This document shows positions 51,837 to 60,960 of a DNA stretch of 64,000 nt, in pieces. Origin of the DNA: Streptomyces sp. NBC_00554 (GTDB lineage Bacteria > Actinomycetota > Actinomycetes > Streptomycetales > Streptomycetaceae); the NCBI RefSeq assembly GCF_041431135.1, contig NZ_CP107799.1:3100001-3164000 (forward strand). The letters are read 5' to 3'. The notes beneath the pieces were generated by a model. The model saw only the letters and a list, made by a program, of their open reading frames with translations. It searched no databases and had not been told where the DNA came from. The position numbers and the translations under genes are program-made. Every line of letters starts with the position of its first letter. The stretch's first letter is position 1.

Positions 51837-51870
51837 TTCGGGTAGCACGTCATTTCGGGTAGCACGTCAT
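51837..51870. repeat. 17-bp tandem duplication at the toxin 2 stop
   Basis: TTCGGGTAGCACGTCAT occurs twice in direct succession (51837-51853, 51854-51870). On the minus strand the junction makes the stop in TACCCGAAATGA. Without the second copy the toxin would read ...CYPKGVL and end at the immunity ATG. Confidence 0.95.
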
Positions 51871-54800
51871 GACGTAGAAACCCATGGGGTGCTTTCCACT
51901 GACGTTCTTGTCGACGCGCACGAGCTTGATGTAGAAGCGGTTGCCCGTGGCCGCCGTGGCTCCACCGGCACGGTACTCCGTTCCGAGCGAGGTCTTCCCG
52001 CTGAAGGTGCCTTCGAACTCCAACCACGGATCACGGGTCTTCGAGAGCCAGTTCTTGATCCGGGTGGCGTTCTTGGCCAGCGCGTAGTCGACGACCGCCT
52101 GAGCGGTCTCCTGGTCGACGAACACGCTGTTCACTCCCTTCGCGTTGGCCAACCGCGCGGCCTCGGCGGCATCGACCAGCCCGTCCGCGGCTGCCCCGGC
52201 CGTGTGCTCGTCAAGAGTGTGGGCCAGACCGGGGAACTTCTGCCCGTCGAACACGAGGTCGTTGCAGTTGTGGACCAGGACCGGGCTGTCCCCTGCCACC
52301 GCGTAGAAGGTGTGCAGACCGGACACGGTCACGTCGTACACGGTCCGGGGAGCCGCCTCGTGCCGGTCCTTCACGGTCAGCACGGTGCGCGTGCCGTCCG
52401 GGGTGGACAGGGTGTCCCCGGGGCGCAGGTCGGAGGCCAGGATCCAACCCTGACCGGATACGAAGACCTTGTGCCCGGGGGTGCTGGTGAGACGGCCGCC
52501 CTCGGCCAGTGTCACGTCGACCAGCTCGGCGGCGCCGTGCTGGAAGGTACGGGTGACGGCCTCGCCCCGGGTCGCCCCGGTCGCGGGGTCGGAGGCCAGC
52601 AGCAGATCACCGGTCCGTACGTCGCCGATCGCCTTGCGGCGGCCGTCGGCCAGGACCACCTCAGTGGTGGCGGGGAAACTGTTGGTCAGGCAGCCGGTCT
52701 TCAGATCCTCGTAGATGGCCACCTCCCGCTCGATCGCCGCCACGGCCGCCGTGTCGACGCCGTCGAGCGCCTTGAGCGCCGCGAAGGCCTCCCGGACTCC
52801 GACTCCGGTGATGAAGGCGGCGTCCACGGCGCGCAGCGCATCCGCGATGGGACGGATGATCTTGCCGGCGAAGAGTGACACCACATCCACCGCAGCCCAG
52901 GCGCAACCGCCCACGCTTCCGTTCTGCCCACCCGGGGTGAGCTTCTGGGCGCACTTGATCCAGCTGCCGAAGAGGATGTCGATCGGGTCGACGCCCTCCT
53001 GGTACTCCGCGATCGTGATGGTGTGCGTGACCGTCTGGGACAGTTCGTCGGTCCGTATCTGGCCGATGTAGGTGGTTTCCGCTGACGGGCAGGTGTACTT
53101 CTGCGGGTCCAGGTCCTGCGCGGTGCACAGGTACAGATCGAGGACCGCCACGTACCGGATCTTGGAGGTGATGGTGCAGTCGCCGTTGTAGAAGAGATTG
53201 TCGATCCAGCCGTCGCATCCGTCCGTCTTGCTGACGACCTGCGGGTCGCCGACCTTTTCGATGTGGTCGACGATGTAGAACACGCCGCCGATCGAACCGT
53301 CGGCGCCGTCGGGGACGGTGCCATCGCTGATCTGCTGGGCGTTCTCCGCCTTCTCGGTGCGGTCCGCCGCGTCCTGGGCCTCCTGGGCGGCGTCGCGCGC
53401 CCCCTCGGCGGCCTTCTCGGCGGCGGTCGCGTCGATCTCCGCCTCGTCGGCGGTGGTACGGGCGGCGGCAGCGTCGGCCTCCGCCTGGGTGGCGACCTCG
53501 CGGGCGTGGGCGGCGTCGTGCTCCGCCTCCGTCGCCGCGTTGTCGGCGGCGGCGGCGTCCTGCTCGGCTTCGTTCGCCGCCCAGTTCGCCGCCAGCGCGT
53601 CCTCACCGGCCGACATCGCGTAGCCGTCGGCGCGTTCGGCCGAGCCCTGCGCGGCCTTGGCGTCGGCCGCGGCCTGGTTGGCCGAGGCCTGCGCCCGCTG
53701 GTACGCCTTGGCGGCGCGCAGCGCGTCGGCGGCGGCGGCGGCCGACGCCTCCAGGGCCAGCTTCATGTCGGCCGCGGCCTGTGCCGCCAGGGCCTTCGCC
53801 TCGGCCGAGAACTCCTCGGCGAGACCGGCCGTGGCAGTTGCGGCGGCCACCTGCTGCTGGGCCACCGTCAGAGACGACTGCCCCGTCAGGACCGCGAACG
53901 CGGCGGAGCTGTCCTCCTGCTGGTAAGGCGTGCCGAGGGCGATCGCCTCCTGCGCCGGCCGGGTCACGGCGGCGGCGGAGTCGCGGGCCGCGAGCGCGGA
54001 CGCCACGGCCGCCTGGGCCTTGCCGGCGGTCACCGCCGCCCAGTTCGCGGTCTGCTGCGCCTCGGAACGGGCGCCCGCGGCCTCGGTCTTGGCGGTCTTG
54101 GCCGCCGTGTTCGCCTTGTCGGACTCCTCCTTGGCTCCCTTCGCGTCGGCCGCGGCCGCCTCCGAGGCGTCGATGGCTTCGGCCGCCTTCACGTGCGCGT
54201 TGGCGGCAGAACCGGCGGCGACCAGGTACGACGCCCAGGTGGCGTCGGCCGCTGCCCGGGCCCGGGACGCGGCGCCCTGTGCCTGGGTCGCTGCCTCACG
54301 CGCGTTGACGGCGGCGGCCGTGGCCGCGTTCGCCGACGCGCGGGCGTTGGTGGCCGCCGTGGTGGCGGTGTCCGCGGCCGAGCGGGCGCCGGTGGCGGCG
54401 GCACGGGACGCCTCGGCCGCGTCCGTCCCCTCGTCGGCGTCGGCCTTCGCCTCCAGGGCTGCGGCCTTCGCGAGCAGCGAGTCGCGCCGCTGCTCCGCCT
54501 CCAGGGCGTCGTCGCGGGCGGCGACGGCGCCCCTCTCGGCCTGTTCGGCCACCGCCCGCTTGTCGGAGGCGACCGTGCCGGACGCCTCGGCCGAGGCGCG
54601 GGCATCGCTCGCGATCCGGCCTTGGGCGACGGCGTCGGCCTCGTGGCCGGCGGCGATGTCCCGCTCGTGCTCGGCGGTGGCCCGGTAGGCCGCCGCGTTG
54701 GCGCGCTCCAGCTCGGCGACGGCACGGGTCCGCTGCGCGTCGGCGGCGGCCTGGCGGGCCTCCTCCTCCTCGCGGGCCGCGTCCTCCTTGGCCTTCTTCG

Positions 54801-57800
54801 CGATGGCCGCGTTGTTGGCGGCGGAGGTGGCGTACGCCTCGGCGCTGTCCGCGGCGGCCTTCGCCTGGGCGGCGGCCTCCTGGGCGGCGATACGGCGGAA
54901 CTCGGTGTTGACCGCGTGCGCCTCGGTCTGCGCCAGCGCCAGCAGCGCCTGCGAGGTGGAGACCGTGGCGTTGGCCGCGTTCAGGGCCGTCTCGGTCGCC
55001 TTGGCGGCGGCGGTCGCGGCGGCCCCGGAGGCTCGGGCGACCTGGACCGACTGCTGGGCGTAGCTCAGGCCCCGGCCACGCGGCACGTCGCTCGCGTCCG
55101 CGATGTCGTACGCCTGCTGCTGCGCGGTCACCACGCGGGTGGCGGCGGCCGAAGCGGCCGTAGCCTGCTGCTTCGCCGAGGTGGCCAGCGCCTGCACCTT
55201 GCCGCGGGCGCGAGCGAGGTCGGCGTTGGCCTGGTCGAACAGCGCCTGCTTGGGCTTGAAGAGGCTGTCCGGGTTGGTCTTCAGCTCGTCGTGCCAGTAC
55301 TTCTGCCAGAGCAGGATCTGCTCGGCGAGCCAGGCCTGGCCGATGGCCTCGACCATGTCGTCCGTGGCCTCGCGGGTGGCCGCCGCGGCGTCCGCCTCCG
55401 CCTGCAGGATCGCGGCGCGCGGGGCTGCCTGGGAGGCGTACTCCGCGTTCCACTCGGCAGTCGCCGTGGAGACGACCAGGCCGAGGGCGTTGTTCGGGTC
55501 GACCGGGTCCTGGTGGTCGCAGGACGACCAGGCCTGCTTGAGGTTCTCCACCTCGTAGCGGAACTCGGCCGAGTCCGCGGCGGGGGCCTCGCTCAGGAAG
55601 CCGCCGTGGCTCAAATACGAAGCGATGTCCGAGGCGGTCGTACCGCCGGCGAATCTCGTCTGGTTGACGGCCGTGTCGCGGAGCATCTCGTCCGCGGCCC
55701 AGTCGTTCCAGATGTCCTTGCCGCGGTTCTCCTCGGTGATCTTCTTGGCCTGCGCGACGGCCTCGGCACCGGCGTTGCTGTGCCCGTCCCAACCGAGGCG
55801 GCCGGCCAGCTCCTCCTGTGTGAACAGGGTGAACTGCAGGACGGCCGCGTCGAACTCGGGTGCGTGCAGCGAGATCTCGTCACTGAACGAGCTGCGCGCA
55901 TACGGACGGTTGGCGTCCTCGAGGCCGGACGTTCGAGCTGCCGAGGCGTCCCGGTAGACGAAGGCCGCGGTACGGTCCTCGCTGCTGGCCTGGCCGAGCG
56001 GTTCGAGCCCGATCAGGCCACTGTCGCCGACGATGGCGTGCAGTTCGGCGGCGGTACCGGTCAGGCCCTCGATGGCCTTGGCCTTCATGCTGGCGCCACC
56101 CACGTGCAGGGCGACCCCGGCGATGCACTGGTCCCGGCGGGGCGTGCTGCGGGTCTCACTGATGAGCTGGGTCAGCTCGACCAGCTTGGCCCGTCCGCCG
56201 TAGGCGTCCAGGAAGATCTGCCGGATACCGGTGCTGACCTTCTCGATGGCCTCGGCGAGGGCGGGGATCCGGCCGACGATGACCGCGGAGGACGGGATGT
56301 CGACGAGGGACCACAGGCAGTCCTCGGTGCCGTCCAGGGCCAGGCACTGCTTGACCTTGGCGGTGCCGAACTCGTCGAGGAGGATCTGCCCGCCGTTGGC
56401 GGCGGTCCAGTCCACCACATCGACCGATACGGCGGTCAGCGCGTCCTCGTACGCGTCAACACAGGTCTGGCCGCACGCGTCGAGGAGGATCTGCTTCTCC
56501 TGCTCGCCGAGGACGGCCCAGTTGGCGGAACCCCCCTCGATCGGCGTGTTGCCGTCCTGGAGGGCGTCCTCCCGCTCGGCCTCGTTCTGCTCGCGCTGTT
56601 CCTGTTCAGCCTGGGCTGCGGCGTCCTCGGCCGCGTTGCTGTCGGCGTCGGCGTAGGCCGCCTTCGCCTCGGCGTCCTTGGCGTCCTGCTCGGCCTTGGT
56701 CGCCTCGTTCACGGCGTCGCTCGCGGCACCGGCTGCCCGCGAGGCGAGTTCCTCAGCCTGGGCGGCGCTGCGCTCGGCCTCGGTGGCCTCCCTGTCGGCC
56801 TGGGTGGACTCGCTCCCCGCCTCACCAGCGGTGTTACGGGCGCTGAGGGCGTCCGAACCGGCCTGCTGGGCGTAGCCAGAGGCGGACTCGGACGCCTTCT
56901 TCGCGGCCTGCTGTGCGTCCTGGGCCTCGGCCGCGGACGCCTGGGCTCGGGCGACGGCCTGGGTCGCTCGCACCGAGTCGGTCGCCGCCTGCGCGGCGGC
57001 CTCGGCGGCGAGCTTGGCGTCCCCGAGTGCCTGATCGGCCGCCAGCTGAGCAGCCTCGGCGGCTTCCGCGGCCTCTGCCGCCTTAGCCTCCGCGGCTGCG
57101 GCCTGCTGCTCCGCCAGGGTCTTGGACGTTTGCCCGACGAGTACGGCGAACGCGGCCGAGGCGTCCTTCTCCTGGTACGGAGTGCCGATGGCCACGGCGT
57201 CGTTGGCGGCGGCGATGGCCTGGCCCGCGCTGTCGCGGGCGGCCAGCGCGGCCTGTCCGGCTGCGTAGGCGCGACCGGTCGCGGTGGCGGCCGTGGTGAC
57301 CGCGGACGCGGCCTCGATGCCCGCGGCGGAGGACTCCTCGGCCGCCTTCTTCGCCAGCTCGGTGGCGTTCTCCGAAGCGGTGGCAGCGTTGTCGGCGCGC
57401 AGGGCTGCGTCCTGGGCGGCGTCCAGCGCGGTGGCGGCCGCGGCGTGCGCGTCGGCGGCAGCACCGGTCGCCTTCAGGTAGGACGACCATGCCTCGTCGG
57501 CGCTCGCCTGGGCGCGTTCGGCAGCCGCTTCCGCCTTGGTGGCGGCGGAACGGGCGCTGACCGCGGCCGCCTTGGCCTCATCGGCGGCGGTCTGCGCGGC
57601 AGTGGCGGCGGTCGCGGCATCCGTCGCAGCCGTACGGGCCTTGTCGGCGGCCGCGCGGGTCTCGGCGGCGGCCTCCGTGCCCTCGGCGGCCGTTGCGGCT
57701 GCCTGGAGCGCGGCGGCGCGCGCGGCCGTGGCCTGCTTCTTCTGCAGCGCAACCGTGGCGGCCGTACGCGCGGTGGCCGCGTCCTTGGCCTTGACGTCGG

Positions 57801-59589
57801 CCGCAGTCCGCTTGTCCTTGGCGGTCCCGGCGGCCGTCGTGGCGGCCGACTTGGCCTCCTCGGCGGCGGTCTGCTGGGTCGCCGCCTGTACCTCGGCCTC
57901 CTGCGCCTTGGCACGCTCTGCGGCGGCGCTGACGCGGGAGGCGACGGCGGTGGCCTTCTCCAGCTCGGCGGTGGCACGCTGGGTCTGCGCGGTCGCCGCG
58001 GCGTCGTGGGCCTCCTCGCCCGCCTGCTCGGCGGTGGCCTGCGCGGCCTTTGCTGTGTCGGCGCTGTCCGCGGCGGCCTTCGCCTCGGCGTCGGCGGTGT
58101 CGGCGGCGGCCTTGGCTTGCGCGGCCGCCTCCTCGGCGGCGATGCGGCGGAACTCGGTGTTCACCGCGTGCGACTGGGTCTGCGCCTTGGCCAGCAGGGT
58201 CTCGCTGTCGGCGACGGTCGCCTTGGCGGCTTCCAGGGCGGTGCGCGTCGCCTTGGCAGCGGCTTCGGCGGCCGCGCTGGAGGCTCGGGCAACCTGGACC
58301 GACTGCTGGGCGTACATCAGGCCCCGGCCGCGCGGCACGTTGTCGGCATCGGCGATGCCCCACGCCTCCTGCTGCGCGGTGGACGCCTTCTGGGCCGCGG
58401 TGGCGGCAGCGGCGGCCTGCTGCTCGGCCGAGGCGACCAGCACGGCTGCCTTGTCCCGGGCGGCGGCGAGGTCGGTGTCGGCCTGGTCGTAGAGCGCCTG
58501 GTCGGGCTGGCTGAGCGCGTCGGGGTCGCTGGCGAGTCTGTCTTGCCAGTACTTGCGCCAGGTCAGGATCTGTTCGGCCAGCCAGGCCTGTCCGATGGCC
58601 TCGATCATGTCGTCCGTGGCTTCACGGGTGGCGATGGCGGCGTCCGCCTCGGCCTGGATGATCGTGGCGCGCGGGGCCGCCTGAGAGGCGTACTCCAGTT
58701 CCCACTCCGTCATCGCGGCCATCAGGGGACCGTTGAGCACACGCCGGACGTCGACCGGGTTCTGGTAGTCGCAGCCGGCCCAGGCCTGCTTGAGGTCCTC
58801 GACGAGGATCCGATACTGGGCGGAGCCCTCGGCAGGCGCCTCCTTCGGGAAGCCGCCGTACTTGAGATAGAGGGCGATATCGCTGGCTGTGGTACCGCCG
58901 GAGTACTGCTTCTGATTGACAGCGGAATCCCGGAGCAGGTCATCGGCGGCCAGGTTCTCCGCCCACTCGTTCTGGTCCTGGTTCGCCTCGGTGATCTCCT
59001 TGGCCCGGGCGATCGCCTCGGCACTGGCGTTGCTGTGCCCCTCCCAGCCGAGCCGACCGGCCAGCTCCTCCTGCGTGAACAGAGTGAACTGCCGTACGTC
59101 CGCGTCGAACGCGGGCGGGTCCCACATCATGTCGTCGCTGGCGTACGCGGATTGGACGTACGGCGTGTTGGCGGCGTCGAGAGCTTCGGTGCGAGCGTTG
59201 GAGGCGTCCCGGTAGTCGAGCCCGGCCTCCTTGTCCGCGTCCGACGCCTGGCCCAACGGCCCGAGCCCGATCCAGCCACGGTCCCCGATGACCGCGTACA
59301 GCTCCTCGCTGCTGCCCTTCAGGCCCTCGATGGCCTTGGCCTTCATGTTCGCGCCGCCGTAGTGCAGCGCCACACCGACGAGGCAACGGTCGAGCCGCTG
59401 GTCCTCGCCAACACTGTTGCGGTAGAAGCCGAGGTCTTCCTCGGGTGTGACGTCAGCCGTCGCCGGTGCGGCCTGCACCAGGCCCATCAACACGGCTGCC
59501 GCGGTGAGGAAAGCCGTCCCGCTGACGCCTCTCGTCACCGCATGGCGCAAGCGTCGTCGGCGTCTGCCGACGTCTCTGAACGATGGCAT
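51850..59589 (-). CDS. Giant secreted polymorphic toxin with duplicated scaffold, Hint and RNase A-like tip (toxin 2)
   Basis: 2579 aa. Signal peptide 1-~46 (GTAFLTAAAVLMGLVQAAPATA). Scaffold copy 1: head (DRCLVGVALHYGGANMKAKA, QFTLFTQEELAGRLGW), Ala-rich coiled coil ~430-1010, pretoxin to ~1145. Copy 2 begins at STPRRDQCIAGVALHVGGAS and repeats the head, a coiled coil ~1513-2086 and a pretoxin. Hint ~2300-2441 (GCLTNSFPATTEVVLADG, TSTPGHKV, VLVHNC). Tip 2442-2579: LAHTLDEHT, VDQETAQAVVDYALA, RIKNWL, FYVMTCYPK, RNase A-like. ATG 59589 chosen to give a normal signal peptide. Activity is inferred. Confidence 0.85.
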   Translation of the reverse strand: MPSFRDVGRRRRRLRHAVTRGVSGTAFLTAAAVLMGLVQAAPATADVTPEEDLGFYRNSVGEDQRLDRCLVGVALHYGGANMKAKAIEGLKGSSEELYAVIGDRGWIGLGPLGQASDADKEAGLDYRDASNARTEALDAANTPYVQSAYASDDMMWDPPAFDADVRQFTLFTQEELAGRLGWEGHSNASAEAIARAKEITEANQDQNEWAENLAADDLLRDSAVNQKQYSGGTTASDIALYLKYGGFPKEAPAEGSAQYRILVEDLKQAWAGCDYQNPVDVRRVLNGPLMAAMTEWELEYASQAAPRATIIQAEADAAIATREATDDMIEAIGQAWLAEQILTWRKYWQDRLASDPDALSQPDQALYDQADTDLAAARDKAAVLVASAEQQAAAAATAAQKASTAQQEAWGIADADNVPRGRGLMYAQQSVQVARASSAAAEAAAKATRTALEAAKATVADSETLLAKAQTQSHAVNTEFRRIAAEEAAAQAKAAADTADAEAKAAADSADTAKAAQATAEQAGEEAHDAAATAQTQRATAELEKATAVASRVSAAAERAKAQEAEVQAATQQTAAEEAKSAATTAAGTAKDKRTAADVKAKDAATARTAATVALQKKQATAARAAALQAAATAAEGTEAAAETRAAADKARTAATDAATAATAAQTAADEAKAAAVSARSAATKAEAAAERAQASADEAWSSYLKATGAAADAHAAAATALDAAQDAALRADNAATASENATELAKKAAEESSAAGIEAASAVTTAATATGRAYAAGQAALAARDSAGQAIAAANDAVAIGTPYQEKDASAAFAVLVGQTSKTLAEQQAAAAEAKAAEAAEAAEAAQLAADQALGDAKLAAEAAAQAATDSVRATQAVARAQASAAEAQDAQQAAKKASESASGYAQQAGSDALSARNTAGEAGSESTQADREATEAERSAAQAEELASRAAGAASDAVNEATKAEQDAKDAEAKAAYADADSNAAEDAAAQAEQEQREQNEAEREDALQDGNTPIEGGSANWAVLGEQEKQILLDACGQTCVDAYEDALTAVSVDVVDWTAANGGQILLDEFGTAKVKQCLALDGTEDCLWSLVDIPSSAVIVGRIPALAEAIEKVSTGIRQIFLDAYGGRAKLVELTQLISETRSTPRRDQCIAGVALHVGGASMKAKAIEGLTGTAAELHAIVGDSGLIGLEPLGQASSEDRTAAFVYRDASAARTSGLEDANRPYARSSFSDEISLHAPEFDAAVLQFTLFTQEELAGRLGWDGHSNAGAEAVAQAKKITEENRGKDIWNDWAADEMLRDTAVNQTRFAGGTTASDIASYLSHGGFLSEAPAADSAEFRYEVENLKQAWSSCDHQDPVDPNNALGLVVSTATAEWNAEYASQAAPRAAILQAEADAAAATREATDDMVEAIGQAWLAEQILLWQKYWHDELKTNPDSLFKPKQALFDQANADLARARGKVQALATSAKQQATAASAAATRVVTAQQQAYDIADASDVPRGRGLSYAQQSVQVARASGAAATAAAKATETALNAANATVSTSQALLALAQTEAHAVNTEFRRIAAQEAAAQAKAAADSAEAYATSAANNAAIAKKAKEDAAREEEEARQAAADAQRTRAVAELERANAAAYRATAEHERDIAAGHEADAVAQGRIASDARASAEASGTVASDKRAVAEQAERGAVAARDDALEAEQRRDSLLAKAAALEAKADADEGTDAAEASRAAATGARSAADTATTAATNARASANAATAAAVNAREAATQAQGAASRARAAADATWASYLVAAGSAANAHVKAAEAIDASEAAAADAKGAKEESDKANTAAKTAKTEAAGARSEAQQTANWAAVTAGKAQAAVASALAARDSAAAVTRPAQEAIALGTPYQQEDSSAAFAVLTGQSSLTVAQQQVAAATATAGLAEEFSAEAKALAAQAAADMKLALEASAAAAADALRAAKAYQRAQASANQAAADAKAAQGSAERADGYAMSAGEDALAANWAANEAEQDAAAADNAATEAEHDAAHAREVATQAEADAAAARTTADEAEIDATAAEKAAEGARDAAQEAQDAADRTEKAENAQQISDGTVPDGADGSIGGVFYIVDHIEKVGDPQVVSKTDGCDGWIDNLFYNGDCTITSKIRYVAVLDLYLCTAQDLDPQKYTCPSAETTYIGQIRTDELSQTVTHTITIAEYQEGVDPIDILFGSWIKCAQKLTPGGQNGSVGGCAWAAVDVVSLFAGKIIRPIADALRAVDAAFITGVGVREAFAALKALDGVDTAAVAAIEREVAIYEDLKTGCLTNSFPATTEVVLADGRRKAIGDVRTGDLLLASDPATGATRGEAVTRTFQHGAAELVDVTLAEGGRLTSTPGHKVFVSGQGWILASDLRPGDTLSTPDGTRTVLTVKDRHEAAPRTVYDVTVSGLHTFYAVAGDSPVLVHNCNDLVFDGQKFPGLAHTLDEHTAGAAADGLVDAAEAARLANAKGVNSVFVDQETAQAVVDYALAKNATRIKNWLSKTRDPWLEFEGTFSGKTSLGTEYRAGGATAATGNRFYIKLVRVDKNVSGKHPMGFYVMTCYPK

Positions 59590-60013
59590 GTAGGTCTGCC
59601 CAACAATCTCTTCGATGGTCGGCAGCATCCACACCATGGGCATGACAGACACAGCGGCAGCCCAACACCACGACGACCCCCCGTGCGGCATGCGCCAGCA
59701 CTCGCCCCTCCCACGAACTGGCGCCGCCGCTTACCCGCGAACGGTCTCACGCCGTGATCTTCACGGGAAGGTCAAGAACTCTCCATCAAGACCCCAGGGA
59801 GCGACACAAACTGACAAAACAAACTACGGCTTGACCGTCTCTTTACCTTGGGGATGGAACCCAATCGCATACGAGACCGTCCAAGGCGACTCGAGCCCGA
59901 TGGGCTGGTGGAAAGGGTGCGCGCCGGGCGGCTGTTGAACGGAATCGCGCCCTCCCTGAGCGGTCCGCTGAACATTCCCGGCAGCCACCGCACCCCAGCG
60001 CCAGCGCCAAGTC
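59590..60013. other. Promoter region of toxin 2; no gene seen
   Basis: 424 bp between the toxin 2 start and the next minus-strand gene end. The frames here are shadows. No strong hairpin or palindrome stands out. Confidence 0.5.
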
Positions 60014-60766
60014 CTAGAACCCCCGCACCGACCGACCCCCCTCCACCCCGTCCCCCGCCCGCAGCAACCGCAGGAACGCCTTCAACCCCGCGATGATCTC
60101 CTCGTTGTTGGTGAGCCGGTTCACCGTGGCCTCGAACTCCCGCCCCAGCGCGGCGATCTTCCGGTCGGCGTCATCGGCACGCTCGTACACCGAGACGCCC
60201 AAGGCATCGACCGTGCGCCGCAGTTCGGCGAGGGAGCGGTACTGCTCCTCGGTCTTCTCCTCCAGGACCCGCACTCCCGTCACCAGCCGCGTGACATTCC
60301 CTCGCAGCTCGACCACGTCGTCGCGCGGGTACGTCACGTCCTTGAGCAGCGTGCCGAGGCGTCGCCGCAGTTGCGCGAAGTAGGCGCCCGCGGGGCGGAA
60401 GACCGTGCTCAGGAGGAAGAAGCCGGCGAACCAGTAGCCGGTGGCGTTGCCCGTGGCGGCGGTGACCGCGACGACGAGGCCCGCCGTCACCAGGTGCCCG
60501 GCGATGGCGGCCCGAAGCATCACGCGCGCGATCCTCGCGGCCTCGGCGTCCCTCTCCTTCGAGACCACCAGCCCCTTCTCCCGGCTCACCGCGATCTCGG
60601 CGAGCACCGAATGGGCCCGGAAATAGAGATTCCACGGCACCGTCAGCAGAACGAGCAGCCAGAGCAGGCTCACCACCCCGGCCGCGGCCCCCAGCACCAC
60701 GGACAGCGGCGCCCCCACCGCGTACGCGAGCACGAGCTCCGACCGTCGCGAACACAGCGCACACAC
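60014..60766 (-). CDS. Hypothetical membrane protein, possibly frameshifted at its start
   Basis: 250 aa from GTG 60766. TM helices YAVGAPLSVVLGAAAGVVSL/LWLLVLLTVPWNLYF and AIAGHLVTAGLVVAVTAATG/YWFAGFFLLSTVF, then a coiled-coil C-terminus (EEKTEEQYRSLAELRRTVDA). GTG 60766 has no good ribosome site. In another frame an ATG at 60785 does (GGGGGA-CGGT-ATG) and reads MGKFLIGVCAVFATVG, a natural TM start. A one-base indel near 60740 may separate them. Function unknown. Confidence 0.6.
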   Translation of the reverse strand: MCALCSRRSELVLAYAVGAPLSVVLGAAAGVVSLLWLLVLLTVPWNLYFRAHSVLAEIAVSREKGLVVSKERDAEAARIARVMLRAAIAGHLVTAGLVVAVTAATGNATGYWFAGFFLLSTVFRPAGAYFAQLRRRLGTLLKDVTYPRDDVVELRGNVTRLVTGVRVLEEKTEEQYRSLAELRRTVDALGVSVYERADDADRKIAALGREFEATVNRLTNNEEIIAGLKAFLRLLRAGDGVEGGRSVRGF

Positions 60767-60960
60767 CGATCAGGAACTTCCCCATACCGTCCCCCAGTTG
60801 CCCCGCCCGGCACCGGCCGGGTCCGCCATCACGGCCCATCGTCCCGGCCCGGCGGCAGCCGGTCATGAGTACGACTACCTACGGCCGCTCCCCGCGCCGG
60901 TGATCGGCGCCGAGAACGGCCGTGGGGTGTTCCTGGTCGCGTCGTACACGGAGCGGCCGG

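Noticed and set aside
53263..59757. A very long open frame on the + strand opposite toxin 2 (over 2000 codons)
   Set aside because: The Ala-rich GC-ending codons of the toxin leave the opposite frames open. Its product is low-complexity Arg/Gly/Leu-rich without domains, while the minus strand has signal peptide, Hint and toxin motifs.
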